Positions 1 to 5,373 are shown, counted from the stretch's first letter. The stretch: 6,178 bases of DNA from Fischerella sp. (GCA_026419705.1 JANZYY010000313.1:1-6178), one strand, 5' to 3'. Notes: generated from the sequence alone by a model not told the origin. A program made the numbers and translations.

Positions 1-2
1 TT

Positions 3-185
3 CTTAAGGTGCCAAAAGAATCTCGAAAATTGTTTTTGAAGTATATCAAGAAAGCTATCAAACCATCACCAGAAATGGTATTACATGGTGCTCTTGTAAA
101 TGTAGATATTGGCTCCGGAATGCTTAAGGAGTATGCAGGAGCAGAAACCAGATTAACTCGCAGAAGTTGTTTGTCATCACTTTAA
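3..185 (+). CDS. C-terminal end of an unrecognised protein (partial)
   Basis: This is the only plus-strand frame that stays open from the window edge, giving 60 codons and then TAA at 183-185. The other two plus frames hit stops within the first 40 bases. The residues are a plausible protein tail: a Lys-rich amphipathic stretch (ESRKLFLKYIKKAIKPS) and then a mixed region ending in TRLTRRSCLSSL. I recognise no domain. The 5' part of the gene is outside the window, so its length and role cannot be judged. The next gene starts 100 bp downstream on the same strand. An open frame of this length can occur by chance, so this is a moderate-to-low call. Confidence 0.4.
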   Translation, partial: LKVPKESRKLFLKYIKKAIKPSPEMVLHGALVNVDIGSGMLKEYAGAETRLTRRSCLSSL

Positions 186-274
186 AGAATTAGTGTATCC
201 ATTCAACAGCATGTATTTCCAGTGCATCAGGTCATATTCATATAGCAAAATTAAGCTTACAGATTCCAGAGGAC

Positions 275-281
275 AAGGAGG
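275..281 (+). promoter_or_regulatory. Ribosome binding site fixing the start of the transglycosylase gene
   Basis: AAGGAGG lies 4 bases upstream of the ATG at 286. It is the best Shine-Dalgarno match near this gene. It favours the ATG at 286 over the in-frame GTG at 193 and the ATG at 211, neither of which has a purine-rich site. The residues before 286 (Ser/Tyr-rich) also look unlike a conserved domain. Confidence 0.65.
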
Positions 282-285
282 CTCC

Positions 286-1455
286 ATGTACATATTGATA
301 GGTGAGGGGCTAGGGCAAGCTGCACAGAAATCCCCCCTTTCTCAAACTTCCAGCAGTTCTTTGTCCCAACAGCTTCAAGATGCATTGCGTCAAGGGGCAT
401 GGTCTCTGGCAATTGGACTTTCGTTGCTACTGGGCAATCGCGATGTGAACAAGCTGACGGATATGGTTTTCTTTGCTCAGCGTCACCCAAGTAGACAAAA
501 CCAACCTTTGACATCTGATGAGAAGCAGCAGTGGATACGGATTCGAGATCATTTAGTTCGACCAACTCTGGCCAAATTATCGACTAAGCGCACACCTATA
601 CCCATCTCTGTAGCTTCAACAGGTACTAAGGTAGATCCTAATATTGTTAGTCTTATTGCAAAGTATGATGACATCATTGATCGGATTGCTTTGGCAAAAA
701 AAGTTGACTCTAACATTGTCAGAGGCATTATTGCAGCGGAATCAGGAGGAGACCCTTGCAAAGAAGCTCCTAGTGGATATAAGGGCTTAATGCAAGCAGA
801 AAGAACAAAGGATCAGTTCGATCCTGAAGTTAGCATCCGTGATGGAACTGAGAAATTCAAAAATTTTCGAGACCAATGGCTGGGACCTCGCCTTAAAGCT
901 CTTGGGATTGATCTTAAATCTGTCGATAAGGAAACTATGGTTCGTTGGGTCACAACAGCCTATAACGCTGGTCATGTCACTGTCCTAAAAGCTGTGGAAT
1001 ATGCTACTGCTTCAGGAAATCCCAAAAATTGGATGGCACCAGAACATTATCAACGAGCATTAATTTTTTCTGGAGGATATAGCGTACGAACAGCAGCAGC
1101 ATCCTGCTTGAAAGGACTTGACGGAGATACTTTAGCTAATGAACTTGCGAAATTAACGCACATGAACATTAATGATATTCGGAATACATACTTCATCACA
1201 AATAAATGGAACATAGAGGGGCTTAAACAAGCCCTGATCAACGAAGCAATTAAGGAATGGAAGCGTTGGAGATTTAAAGGTAAAGGATGCCAGTGGTGGA
1301 AGTGCCCCGATCCACCTCCTTTAGAAGACATCCGCAAGCAGGTATCTAATTTGTTAATGTGCGCCGTGCAATTCAAGTATGACCGAACTCCAGGATACAC
1401 AAACAAAATCATCAGATATATGCAGCACTACGATCGGCTTCGTTCTGGAAATTAG
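286..1455 (+). CDS. Lytic transglycosylase (SLT-domain) protein without an evident signal peptide
   Basis: A 389-residue protein with a lytic-transglycosylase core at about residues 124-231. The three hallmark motifs appear in order: the catalytic Glu in AAESGGDP (E152), GLMQ at 167-170 and AYNAG at 225-229. Enzymes of this family cleave peptidoglycan between MurNAc and GlcNAc, forming 1,6-anhydroMurNAc ends. The N-terminal 120 residues begin MYILIGEGLGQAAQ, continue with a Ser/Gln-rich linker and include LTDMVFFAQRHP. They show no lipobox and no n-h-c signal peptide; the one hydrophobic run (AWSLAIGLSLLLG, about 38-50) lies too deep for a classical signal. The C-terminal 150 residues are unassigned and contain a CQWWKC motif (335-340). 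Export would need another route, such as a phage-like or contractile injection system, or cell lysis; this is inference. No HIP1 octamer lies in the gene. The SLT call is firm; the biological role is unknown. Confidence 0.85.
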   Translation: MYILIGEGLGQAAQKSPLSQTSSSSLSQQLQDALRQGAWSLAIGLSLLLGNRDVNKLTDMVFFAQRHPSRQNQPLTSDEKQQWIRIRDHLVRPTLAKLSTKRTPIPISVASTGTKVDPNIVSLIAKYDDIIDRIALAKKVDSNIVRGIIAAESGGDPCKEAPSGYKGLMQAERTKDQFDPEVSIRDGTEKFKNFRDQWLGPRLKALGIDLKSVDKETMVRWVTTAYNAGHVTVLKAVEYATASGNPKNWMAPEHYQRALIFSGGYSVRTAAASCLKGLDGDTLANELAKLTHMNINDIRNTYFITNKWNIEGLKQALINEAIKEWKRWRFKGKGCQWWKCPDPPPLEDIRKQVSNLLMCAVQFKYDRTPGYTNKIIRYMQHYDRLRSGN

Positions 1456-1675
1456 CAGTAACAGCCACAGAGACCTGGAGCAACAATCGTCCTTTTGGAC
1501 ATCTGGGGTGCAAATATAAAGCTTTACTTGGATGGATTAGGGCAAGCCTTAAGCACAATCAATTTAGATCGTGCGGTTCGCCTGAACGCTCAATAGCTCC
1601 TTAAGGCACTTTTGTTGGATATCTACAACACGCTCTTTGGCGATCGCTCCTTCCAATCAAAGCAGGTGAAAGACT
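1456..1675. other. Non-coding gap with a possible gene remnant
   Basis: No convincing gene lies between the transglycosylase and the next start. One plus-strand frame is stop-free from 1462 to the TAG at 1594-1596, giving 44 residues that read like protein (LLDIWGANIKLYLDGLGQAL is part of it). It has no ATG/GTG start and no ribosome binding site, so it may be a decayed fragment or chance. A HIP1 octamer is at 1640-1647. No clear terminator hairpin follows the transglycosylase stop. Confidence 0.4.
1663..1669 (+). promoter_or_regulatory. Ribosome binding site of the frameshifted hypothetical gene
   Basis: CAGGTGA ends 6 bases before the ATG at 1676. It is a good Shine-Dalgarno match at normal spacing and supports that ATG as the original start. 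Confidence 0.55.
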
Positions 1676-2541
1676 ATGGCAACTCTATCACCAAATATAT
1701 CCATAACATTGAGTCAGCAACGTTTAACCTGTGTTCTCGACCCCAGTCTTGTTTTATCTAATTACGGGTTGTCTCTCACCCAACAATTGGGAGAAGTCAT
1801 GGATTTGTGGGTGGTGCGAGAACTTTGGCACATTCTGGATAATACCCGCTTCTATGTACAGCAACCAGAATCGGTGTTGACGAGAGCCGCTTCTGAAACA
1901 ACAGCAGATATTGCACCTGCTGCTCGACAGGGATCATCGAGGCGTTACATGTTTGGGAATATACTCGGATGGCGACCGATCCAATCAGCCTTAACCTTTT
2001 TTGGATTGGCGATCGCCCCAGCGAATCCTTTCTTCCCAGGAGTGCAGATCCACAGATCCGCGATCGTTGGGAATCTCTGACTCGTTCCCTCGATACTTGT
2101 TTGAATCGGAATGCGGTTGCTGGCGACATCCTGATCTCAGCATTCCGGGATACTGCGGCATTAGCTGTTGCCCTCAGAACCGCGTTCATCCTCACCTATC
2201 AACCACTCCAAAACAACAGCACCGATCGATCTCCTGGTATTTGTGCTGCATTGGCAAGCTGGGGAATTCCCTGTCAGCAAATTAATCCGTTGGATGCGAT
2301 CGCTACCATAGAACGAGACAATCTCCGTAGATTAATTGTTCAGGCTGGACTCTCCAAATTGCTATGGGCAGGACTGCACTTGGTTGTCCTTCACCTAGTC
2401 ATGCCATCTACTTTTGGTCTCTGCGATAGAATCGCTCCAGCTCCGGACAATGGCTCCCCTGATATGCATGACCACGCAGAACAAGCTATATTAACCACAA
2501 ATCCATGGCAAGAAGCTCAAGGATTCTGGTATCAGATTTGA
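1676..2541 (+). pseudogene. Hypothetical cyanobacterial protein interrupted by a single-base frameshift
   Basis: Two overlapping frames together read as one protein. The first starts at ATG 1676 with its own ribosome binding site and looks coding through ETTADIAPAARQ (to 1930). It then degenerates and stops at 2080. The second frame is coding-like from about 1933 (IIEALHVWEYTRMATDP) to the TGA at 2539-2541. Restoring one base at about 1931-1932 joins them into an uninterrupted 288-residue protein. The ATG at 1969 inside the second frame has no ribosome binding site, so a separate short gene is less likely. The restored protein is soluble-looking, rich in Leu, Ala and Trp, has no transmembrane segment, and ends NPWQEAQGFWYQI. 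I recall similar full-length hypothetical proteins in cyanobacteria but know no function. CAGGGATC is not a typical slippery heptamer, so a real mutation or a sequencing error is more likely than programmed frameshifting. HIP1 sites are at 2009-2016 and 2296-2303. Confidence 0.7.
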
Positions 2542-2593
2542 GACTCAAATAAATGTGAAAACATTCGTAGTAATAGTACCCTCAAAGGGTACT
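2536..2593. terminator. Three consecutive hairpins at the 3' end of the hypothetical gene
   Basis: Three perfect inverted repeats sit head to tail. ATTTGAG-A-CTCAAAT (2536-2550) overlaps the TGA stop codon. AATGT-GAAA-ACATT (2552-2565) has a tetraloop. AGTACCCT-CAA-AGGGTACT (2575-2593) has an 8-bp stem and a 3-base loop. None is followed by a T-run on either strand, so classical intrinsic termination is not shown. The cluster may end or protect the upstream transcript, or bind a protein. The structures are certain as sequence; the function is inferred from position. Confidence 0.45.
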
Positions 2594-2658
2594 GTTGATG
2601 TGCGATGGTTTTCCCTAAAATAAAAAGGTTAGACTTCGAAAAATACTTTTGAAAATCA

Positions 2659-2674
2659 CAGCCAGTTATGGCTG
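2659..2674. repeat. Isolated 6-bp stem hairpin
   Basis: CAGCCA-GTTA-TGGCTG is a perfect stem with a 4-base loop, in the middle of the non-coding region. It has no U-tract. It may belong to a leader RNA of the downstream regulator or to the 3' region of the upstream gene; the sequence does not decide. Confidence 0.35.
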
Positions 2675-2844
2675 GTATATTCTTGAAGCTGTACCAACGC
2701 AAAAACTATATTTTTCCAAATCTCAGAAAATATACACCTATTTTCTCGCTAGAGCAGCATAGTTTGGAGTTTTGACTAAAAAATTAGAAGATTAAGCAAC
2801 ATATAACAGCTGATCTATTAATCTTGAGTCAAGGAGCGCTAACC

Positions 2845-2880
2845 ATGACATTAGCCAGAACTCCATCTGGTTTGATTTAA
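2845..2880 (+). CDS. 11-codon mini-ORF upstream of the LuxR gene (possible leader peptide or displaced N-terminus)
   Basis: The ATG at 2845 is preceded at 8 bases by AAGGAG (2831-2836), the strongest ribosome binding site in this half of the window. It encodes MTLARTPSGLI and stops with TAA at 2878-2880, 32 bp before the LuxR gene's ATG and in a different frame. Two readings are possible. It could be a translated leader or coupling peptide. Alternatively, it could be the ancestral N-terminus of the LuxR protein, thrown out of frame by a small insertion in the repetitive stretch GATTTAATTTG (2874-2884): removing five bases there would join it to the downstream frame. The CTTGAGTCAAG palindrome (2823-2833) overlaps the start of this ribosome binding site. 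Confidence 0.35.
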   Translation: MTLARTPSGLI

Positions 2881-2912
2881 TTTGTCTATTGGCTTGTGCC
2901 AGAGGTGTTCTC

Positions 2913-3368
2913 ATGGGAGGCCAGCAAAACCAATCTTCCCCTGTTGAGAGAGCAGATAATCCTGTATCTCCTAGTGTTGTTGACGATTTCCGCATTAATA
3001 ATCATCACTATTTAGTTATTTGTTTTAGAAATAGCAGTGAAAATTTTACAAAGCATTTAACTCCTTTTCTCCACTTGTTATGGAGTTTAGAGATTGGTAA
3101 GTTTGAAGTCGATGGACAGCTTTGTGCGATTGTAGAAGTTAATAATTCTCTACCAGATACTAATCAAAATATTATCGATATCTTAACTGCTCGGGAACTA
3201 GAGATTATCAAACTTGTAGCGCTAGGACGAGCGAATAAGCAAATTGCTAGCCAACTTCACATTAGTGAATGGACAGTCTCTACCCATTTACGCCGGATTT
3301 TTGCCAAGCTTGGTGTGGATAGCCGGGCGGCCATGGTATGCCGGTGTGCCTCGTTGCTGAGTTTTTGA
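2913..3368 (+). CDS. LuxR/GerE-type helix-turn-helix transcriptional regulator (single DNA-binding domain)
   Basis: A 151-residue protein from the ATG at 2913, with AGAGGTG 5 bases upstream. An in-frame TTG at 2889 would add 8 residues. Residues from about 91 to the end form a complete LuxR/GerE domain: LTARELEIIKLVALGRANKQ, IASQLHISEWTV, then THLRRIFAKLGVDSRAAMV. This matches the family pattern LTxRE...G..NK.IA..L.IS..TV..HL..IF.KLGV.SR. The first 90 residues are neither a response-regulator receiver (no phosphoacceptor Asp pattern) nor a recognisable autoinducer domain. They contain NNHHYLVICF and a segment running from WSLEIGKFEVDGQL to CAIVEV. It therefore probably regulates without phosphorylation. 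Its target is unknown. It converges on the nitrogenase-associated gene across a repeat block and is separated from it by 105 bp. The true N-terminus is uncertain because of the mini-ORF upstream. Confidence 0.85.
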   Translation: MGGQQNQSSPVERADNPVSPSVVDDFRINNHHYLVICFRNSSENFTKHLTPFLHLLWSLEIGKFEVDGQLCAIVEVNNSLPDTNQNIIDILTARELEIIKLVALGRANKQIASQLHISEWTVSTHLRRIFAKLGVDSRAAMVCRCASLLSF

Positions 3369-3391
3369 TTGCTCCTCCAGATCTGGGCATA

Positions 3392-3480
3392 GGGTATTGG
3401 TGATTGGCGATTGGGTACTGGGTATTGGGAGAAGATTCTTCTCCTAACCTACCTAGTCCCCAGTCCCTAATCCCTAGTGC
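3392..3480. repeat. Quasi-palindromic heptad-repeat block between convergent genes
   Basis: The left arm is six in-phase 7-mers: GGGTATT, GGTGATT, GGCGATT, GGGTACT, GGGTATT, GGGAGAA (3392-3433). The right arm is C-rich heptads: TAGTCCC, CAGTCCC, TAATCCC (3454-3474), followed by TAGTGC. The right arm's reverse complement has the same GGGAYTR form, so the block is an imperfect inverted repeat. It resembles the short tandemly repeated repetitive (STRR) sequences of heterocystous cyanobacteria. The minus-strand gene's stop codon lies inside it (3474-3476). Confidence 0.75.
3428..3444. terminator. Central palindrome of the convergent repeat block; possible bidirectional terminator
   Basis: GGAGAAGA-T-TCTTCTCC is a perfect 8-bp inverted repeat around one base, positioned 60 bp after the LuxR stop and 30 bp after the opposing stop. 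As RNA, the central bases open to form a loop. There is no U-tract. The position between converging genes suggests two-way termination or 3'-end protection; this is inference. Confidence 0.45.
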
Positions 3481-3911
3481 TGACCGTGCTTGTGGGAACA
3501 GGTTTGTAGATCTTGGTTCATCAGCTTTTCTGTTATTTCTTTGAGAGTCGCATCTTTTGGCTGTAAGCCGATCCAAGCGTCAATTTTCTCTGCATCGAAA
3601 CCTACTTCACGGCGATCGCCTACTTCCATCAAAGGACGGCGAATCAACAGCGGATCTTTGATCATCAACATCAAGGCTGTTTGGTCATCTATGTTTTCTG
3701 GAACTATCTCGCCTGATTGTACGCGGGGAGCGGCGCGGTTAAACCATTCGGCGACAGGGCGATCGCTAAAAAATGAACGCAAACGTTCAACAGTCCAAGG
3801 TTCTGTTAGTAGGTTATACGCTATCACTTCATGACCTGCGGCTGTTAATAGAGTTTTTTGTTTGGTATTGTTTTTACAGCCTGGTTTTTCATAAAAAATC
3901 ACCCTTGCCAT
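3474..3911 (-). CDS. ArsC-fold nitrogenase-associated protein (NifO-like)
   Basis: A 145-residue protein of the ArsC/Spx thioredoxin-like fold. The N-terminus MARVIFYEKPGCKNNTKQ places Cys12 where arsenate reductases have their catalytic Cys. R63 and the LLIRRPLMEV segment (R91, R92) with R101 match the region that binds arsenate in ArsC. The wording (PWT near 38-40, RPVAEWFNRAAPRV at 51-64, DPLLIRRPLMEV at 86-97) is typical of the nitrogenase-associated subfamily (TIGR01616), found beside nif genes in proteobacteria and Nostoc and related to Azotobacter NifO. Its biochemical role is not established; links to metal handling for nitrogenase have been proposed. The tail TCSHKHGQH has a second Cys (C138) and three His. 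The start is supported by AGGAG (3920-3924) 8 bases upstream. It lies 219 bp after the cupin gene on the same strand. Two HIP1 octamers are inside it. The subfamily call is firm; arsenate reduction is unlikely but not excluded. Confidence 0.85.
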   Translation of the reverse strand: MARVIFYEKPGCKNNTKQKTLLTAAGHEVIAYNLLTEPWTVERLRSFFSDRPVAEWFNRAAPRVQSGEIVPENIDDQTALMLMIKDPLLIRRPLMEVGDRREVGFDAEKIDAWIGLQPKDATLKEITEKLMNQDLQTCSHKHGQH

Positions 3912-3919
3912 TTAAGTAA

Positions 3920-3924
3920 CTCCT
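3920..3924 (-). promoter_or_regulatory. Ribosome binding site of the nitrogenase-associated gene
   Basis: On the minus strand AGGAG stands 8 bases before the ATG whose complement is at 3909-3911. It confirms that start. Confidence 0.6.
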
Positions 3925-3956
3925 GATAGTTCTAAGAGTTGATGAGCAAAATTTAA

Positions 3957-4001
3957 CCACCAAGACACTAAGACACAAAGAAGAATATTTTTCTGAGTGT
4001 C
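3957..4001. repeat. 8-bp tandem repeat with hairpin upstream of the nitrogenase-associated gene
   Basis: CAAGACAC (3961-3968), TAAGACAC (3969-3976) and the decayed AAAGAAGA (3977-3984) form a short 8-bp periodic array. GACAC (3972-3976) pairs with GTGTC (3997-4001) and AGAA (3979-3982) with TTCT (3991-3994), giving an interrupted hairpin. Arrays of this kind recur in cyanobacterial intergenic DNA. It lies in the probable 5' leader of the nitrogenase-associated gene. Confidence 0.5.
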
Positions 4002-4025
4002 TGTGTGATTAATAATCCCTAAATC

Positions 4026-4040
4026 TTCATCAATGATGAA
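4026..4040. repeat. 15-bp palindrome with a nearby third half-site
   Basis: TTCATCA-A-TGATGAA is a perfect 7-bp inverted repeat around one base. A further TTCATCA occurs at 4063-4069. It lies about 115 bp upstream of the nitrogenase-associated gene's start, in the AT-rich gap after the cupin gene. It could be an operator or a hairpin at the end of the cupin transcript. No known regulator consensus was matched. Confidence 0.35.
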
Positions 4041-4130
4041 CTAAATTAAATAAATAACCTTGTTCATCATAATTAAATTTTAATTGTTTATTTAATTATT
4101 TTGTAGTTAAAAATTATTGCTGTTGACTAA

Positions 4131-4742
4131 TTAAAAATTTTTAGCCATATGAGTCAATATATTATATTCAAATCGCTGTTTTGGATCGGTTTCGCCATAA
4201 AGATTAAAAGTAACAGTTGGTTCATCACCAACGGCTTCTACACAATGAATTGCATCAGGAGTAAAGCTAATAATATCCCCCGGTAACAAAGTTAGTTGTT
4301 CTGTTTGTTCAATTTTATCTGGAAATTCACGGCTAGGGTTTCGGTACCAAAAGGTATTTTTCTCCTGTCCTTTTAAGACTGCTACTACTCCCCAAGTACC
4401 ATGGTTATGAATATTTGATTTTGTGCCTGGTGCGAATGTGACTGTTTGCACGGTAAATGGAAAGCCTAATTCATCATAAAGGAGTAAAACCGCAGTTCCA
4501 GTTTTTGGACAAGGTTCTAAGTGCCGGCTTTGCACCCAATAAGAATTAACAAGTAACCGCCTTACTAGCATCTGAATTTGTGGCAAACGACTGGTTTGAT
4601 CTTGTACATCGTTGAGAATATCTTCTAATTCGGTCAAAAATCGATAAAGGCGATAATTATCTCTCAATAAATTCCATACTTTTACAGATTTACAAGCTTG
4701 ACATTGCCCTTCTCCATTGACATGCCAATCTCTATGTTTCAT
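4131..4742 (-). CDS. Cupin protein of the cysteine dioxygenase-like type, nif-linked
   Basis: A 203-residue soluble protein. The cupin core is about residues 88-185. The iron-ligand pattern is visible: H112 and H114 in IHNHGTWGVVAVLKG and a third His, H166, in PDAIHCVE, preceded by the GD turn of LLPGDIISF. HNHGTWGVV matches bacterial cysteine dioxygenases and related thiol dioxygenases, which have Gly where mammals have the Cys of the Cys-Tyr cofactor. Substrate identity cannot be read from this; cysteine, 3-mercaptopropionate or no thiol substrate all remain possible. A CxxC pair (C14, C17) at the N-terminus could bind metal. The 53-bp spacing to the upstream helical-repeat gene suggests one transcript. 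No Shine-Dalgarno is seen before the ATG, so translation may be weak or coupled. The TAA stop is followed by a very AT-rich 90 bp. The cupin call is firm; the enzyme name is tentative. Confidence 0.8.
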   Translation of the reverse strand: MKHRDWHVNGEGQCQACKSVKVWNLLRDNYRLYRFLTELEDILNDVQDQTSRLPQIQMLVRRLLVNSYWVQSRHLEPCPKTGTAVLLLYDELGFPFTVQTVTFAPGTKSNIHNHGTWGVVAVLKGQEKNTFWYRNPSREFPDKIEQTEQLTLLPGDIISFTPDAIHCVEAVGDEPTVTFNLYGETDPKQRFEYNILTHMAKNF

Positions 4743-4773
4743 AAGTTACGTCTGATATGAGTTAAACCTATAA

Positions 4774-4790
4774 CCAAAATCATGTTTTGG
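4774..4790. repeat. Small inverted repeat between the helical-repeat and cupin genes
   Basis: CCAAAA-TCATG-TTTTGG forms a 6-bp stem in the 53-bp gap. It is AU-rich and has no U-tract, so full termination is unlikely. It might mark an RNA-processing or attenuation point. Confidence 0.3.
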
Positions 4791-4795
4791 AAGAC

Positions 4796-5278
4796 TCACT
4801 CTTCTTCTGGCGGACGAGTCAAAATATCAAGTAATATTCCAGCACCAAAGTCGTTTTTATCATCAATACTTTTAACTTTGGTACTGATTTCCTTGGCTTT
4901 TTCTAGCTCTCCTAGTTTTGCCAGTACTAACCCTGACGCTGCATAAGCATTGATGTAGAGTCTAATTGACGGGTCTTCTTTTCGATCGGTCAATATTGGC
5001 TGGAGTTTTTCCCAGTTATCAGGTAATTTCTCGGCTGCTTTAATTTTATCTATAACTTTCATGGCTGTTTTTAGTGCCATTTGATAATTATTCTTATAGT
5101 AAAAATATCTATATGCAGCTACCAAAACTTCTGTGTTGTCTTCTGTTTTGGCTAAAGCTTGATTCATATATTTTTCTGACTGTGATGTGTTTTCCCAGTT
5201 TTCGGCTGCTAATATCAATAACTTTTTAATTTCCTCTGGCACTTGAAACCAAGAAAATCTCTCTGCATCAATTTGCAT
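4796..5278 (-). CDS. TPR-like helical-repeat protein, nitrogenase-associated family
   Basis: A 160-residue, all-helical, charged protein with no signal peptide or membrane segment. Two tetratricopeptide-like helix pairs are visible: about residues 33-72 (SEKYMNQALAK, then VLVAAYRYFYYKNNYQMALK) and 105-140 (IRLYINAYAASGLVLAKLGE, then LEKAKEISTKVKSID). Its ends, MQIDAERFSWFQVPEEIKKL and ILLDILTRPPEEE, are distinctive. I recall near-identical wording in small conserved proteins encoded within nif regions of other diazotrophs, but the function is unknown; TPR folds usually hold partner proteins. The start is fixed by AAAAGGAGA 5 bases before the ATG. The gene lies 95 bp downstream of ctaE on the same strand, behind a heptad-repeat block, and 53 bp before the cupin gene. 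The fold call is good; the nif link rests on memory of family context and on its neighbours here. Confidence 0.7.
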   Translation of the reverse strand: MQIDAERFSWFQVPEEIKKLLILAAENWENTSQSEKYMNQALAKTEDNTEVLVAAYRYFYYKNNYQMALKTAMKVIDKIKAAEKLPDNWEKLQPILTDRKEDPSIRLYINAYAASGLVLAKLGELEKAKEISTKVKSIDDKNDFGAGILLDILTRPPEEE

Positions 5279-5283
5279 AAAAA

Positions 5284-5292
5284 TCTCCTTTT
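5284..5292 (-). promoter_or_regulatory. Ribosome binding site of the helical-repeat gene
   Basis: On the minus strand AAAAGGAGA precedes the ATG (complement at 5276-5278) by 5 bases. It is the strongest site in the minus-strand gene set and contrasts with the absence of one before ctaE and the cupin gene. Confidence 0.65.
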
Positions 5293-5297
5293 GCTTG

Positions 5298-5367
5298 GTT
5301 AGTAGTTAGTAGTTAGTAGATAGTAGATAGTAGTTAATTGTTTACCACTAACCACTAACCACTAACT
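5298..5367. repeat. Heptad-repeat block downstream of ctaE
   Basis: Ten 7-mers stay in one phase over 70 bp: GTTAGTA three times, GATAGTA twice, GTTAATT, GTTTACC, ACTAACC twice, ACTAACT. The right arm is the near reverse complement of the left, so the block folds back on itself. In the minus-strand transcript, GUUAGUG units meet UACUAAC units with six Watson-Crick pairs and one G-U wobble. It fills most of the 95-bp gap between ctaE (stop 6 bases away) and the helical-repeat gene. It is an STRR-type cyanobacterial repeat and could stabilise or attenuate the oxidase mRNA. Confidence 0.85.
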
Positions 5368-5373
5368 CTTCCC

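Larger units (their letters stand above)
2542..2912. other. Long intergenic region upstream of the LuxR-type gene
   Basis: This 371-bp AT-rich stretch carries no substantial ORF on the plus strand. It holds the hairpins at 2544-2593 and 2659-2674, an imperfectly spaced TTGACT (2772-2777) and TATAAC (2802-2807) pair 24 bases apart, an AGATTAA/TTAATCT inverted repeat (2789-2795 and 2818-2824), a CTTGA-G-TCAAG palindrome (2823-2833) and the mini-ORF at 2845-2880. The promoter of the LuxR gene should lie here, but no sigma-70 pair with good spacing was found. Confidence 0.6.

Noticed and set aside
193..285. 31-residue N-terminal extension of the transglycosylase from GTG at 193
   Set aside because: It has no ribosome binding site, while AAGGAGG sits just before the ATG at 286. 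The extension has no signal-peptide character.
1969..2541. Independent 190-residue gene starting at ATG 1969
   Set aside because: Coding-like sequence in the same frame extends upstream to about 1933 and joins the preceding reading frame after one base is restored. There is no ribosome site before 1969.
2567..2579. NtcA-like site (GTA...TAC) in the LuxR upstream region
   Set aside because: The spacing is 7 bases rather than the required 8, and part of the match lies in the 2575-2593 hairpin. The GTA...TAC inside that hairpin has 11 bases between the triplets.
2772..2807. Sigma-70 promoter TTGACT ... TATAAC
   Set aside because: The two hexamers are 24 bases apart, far from the usual 16-18, and no better-spaced partner was found for either.
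3474..3911. Plain arsenate reductase (arsC)
   Set aside because: The catalytic-Cys position is kept, but the surrounding motifs match the nitrogenase-associated subfamily and no other arsenic-resistance gene is nearby.
3912..3960. NtcA site upstream of the nitrogenase-associated gene
   Set aside because: The only candidate (GTA, 8 bases, TAG) lacks the conserved TAC half and overlaps the ribosome binding site.
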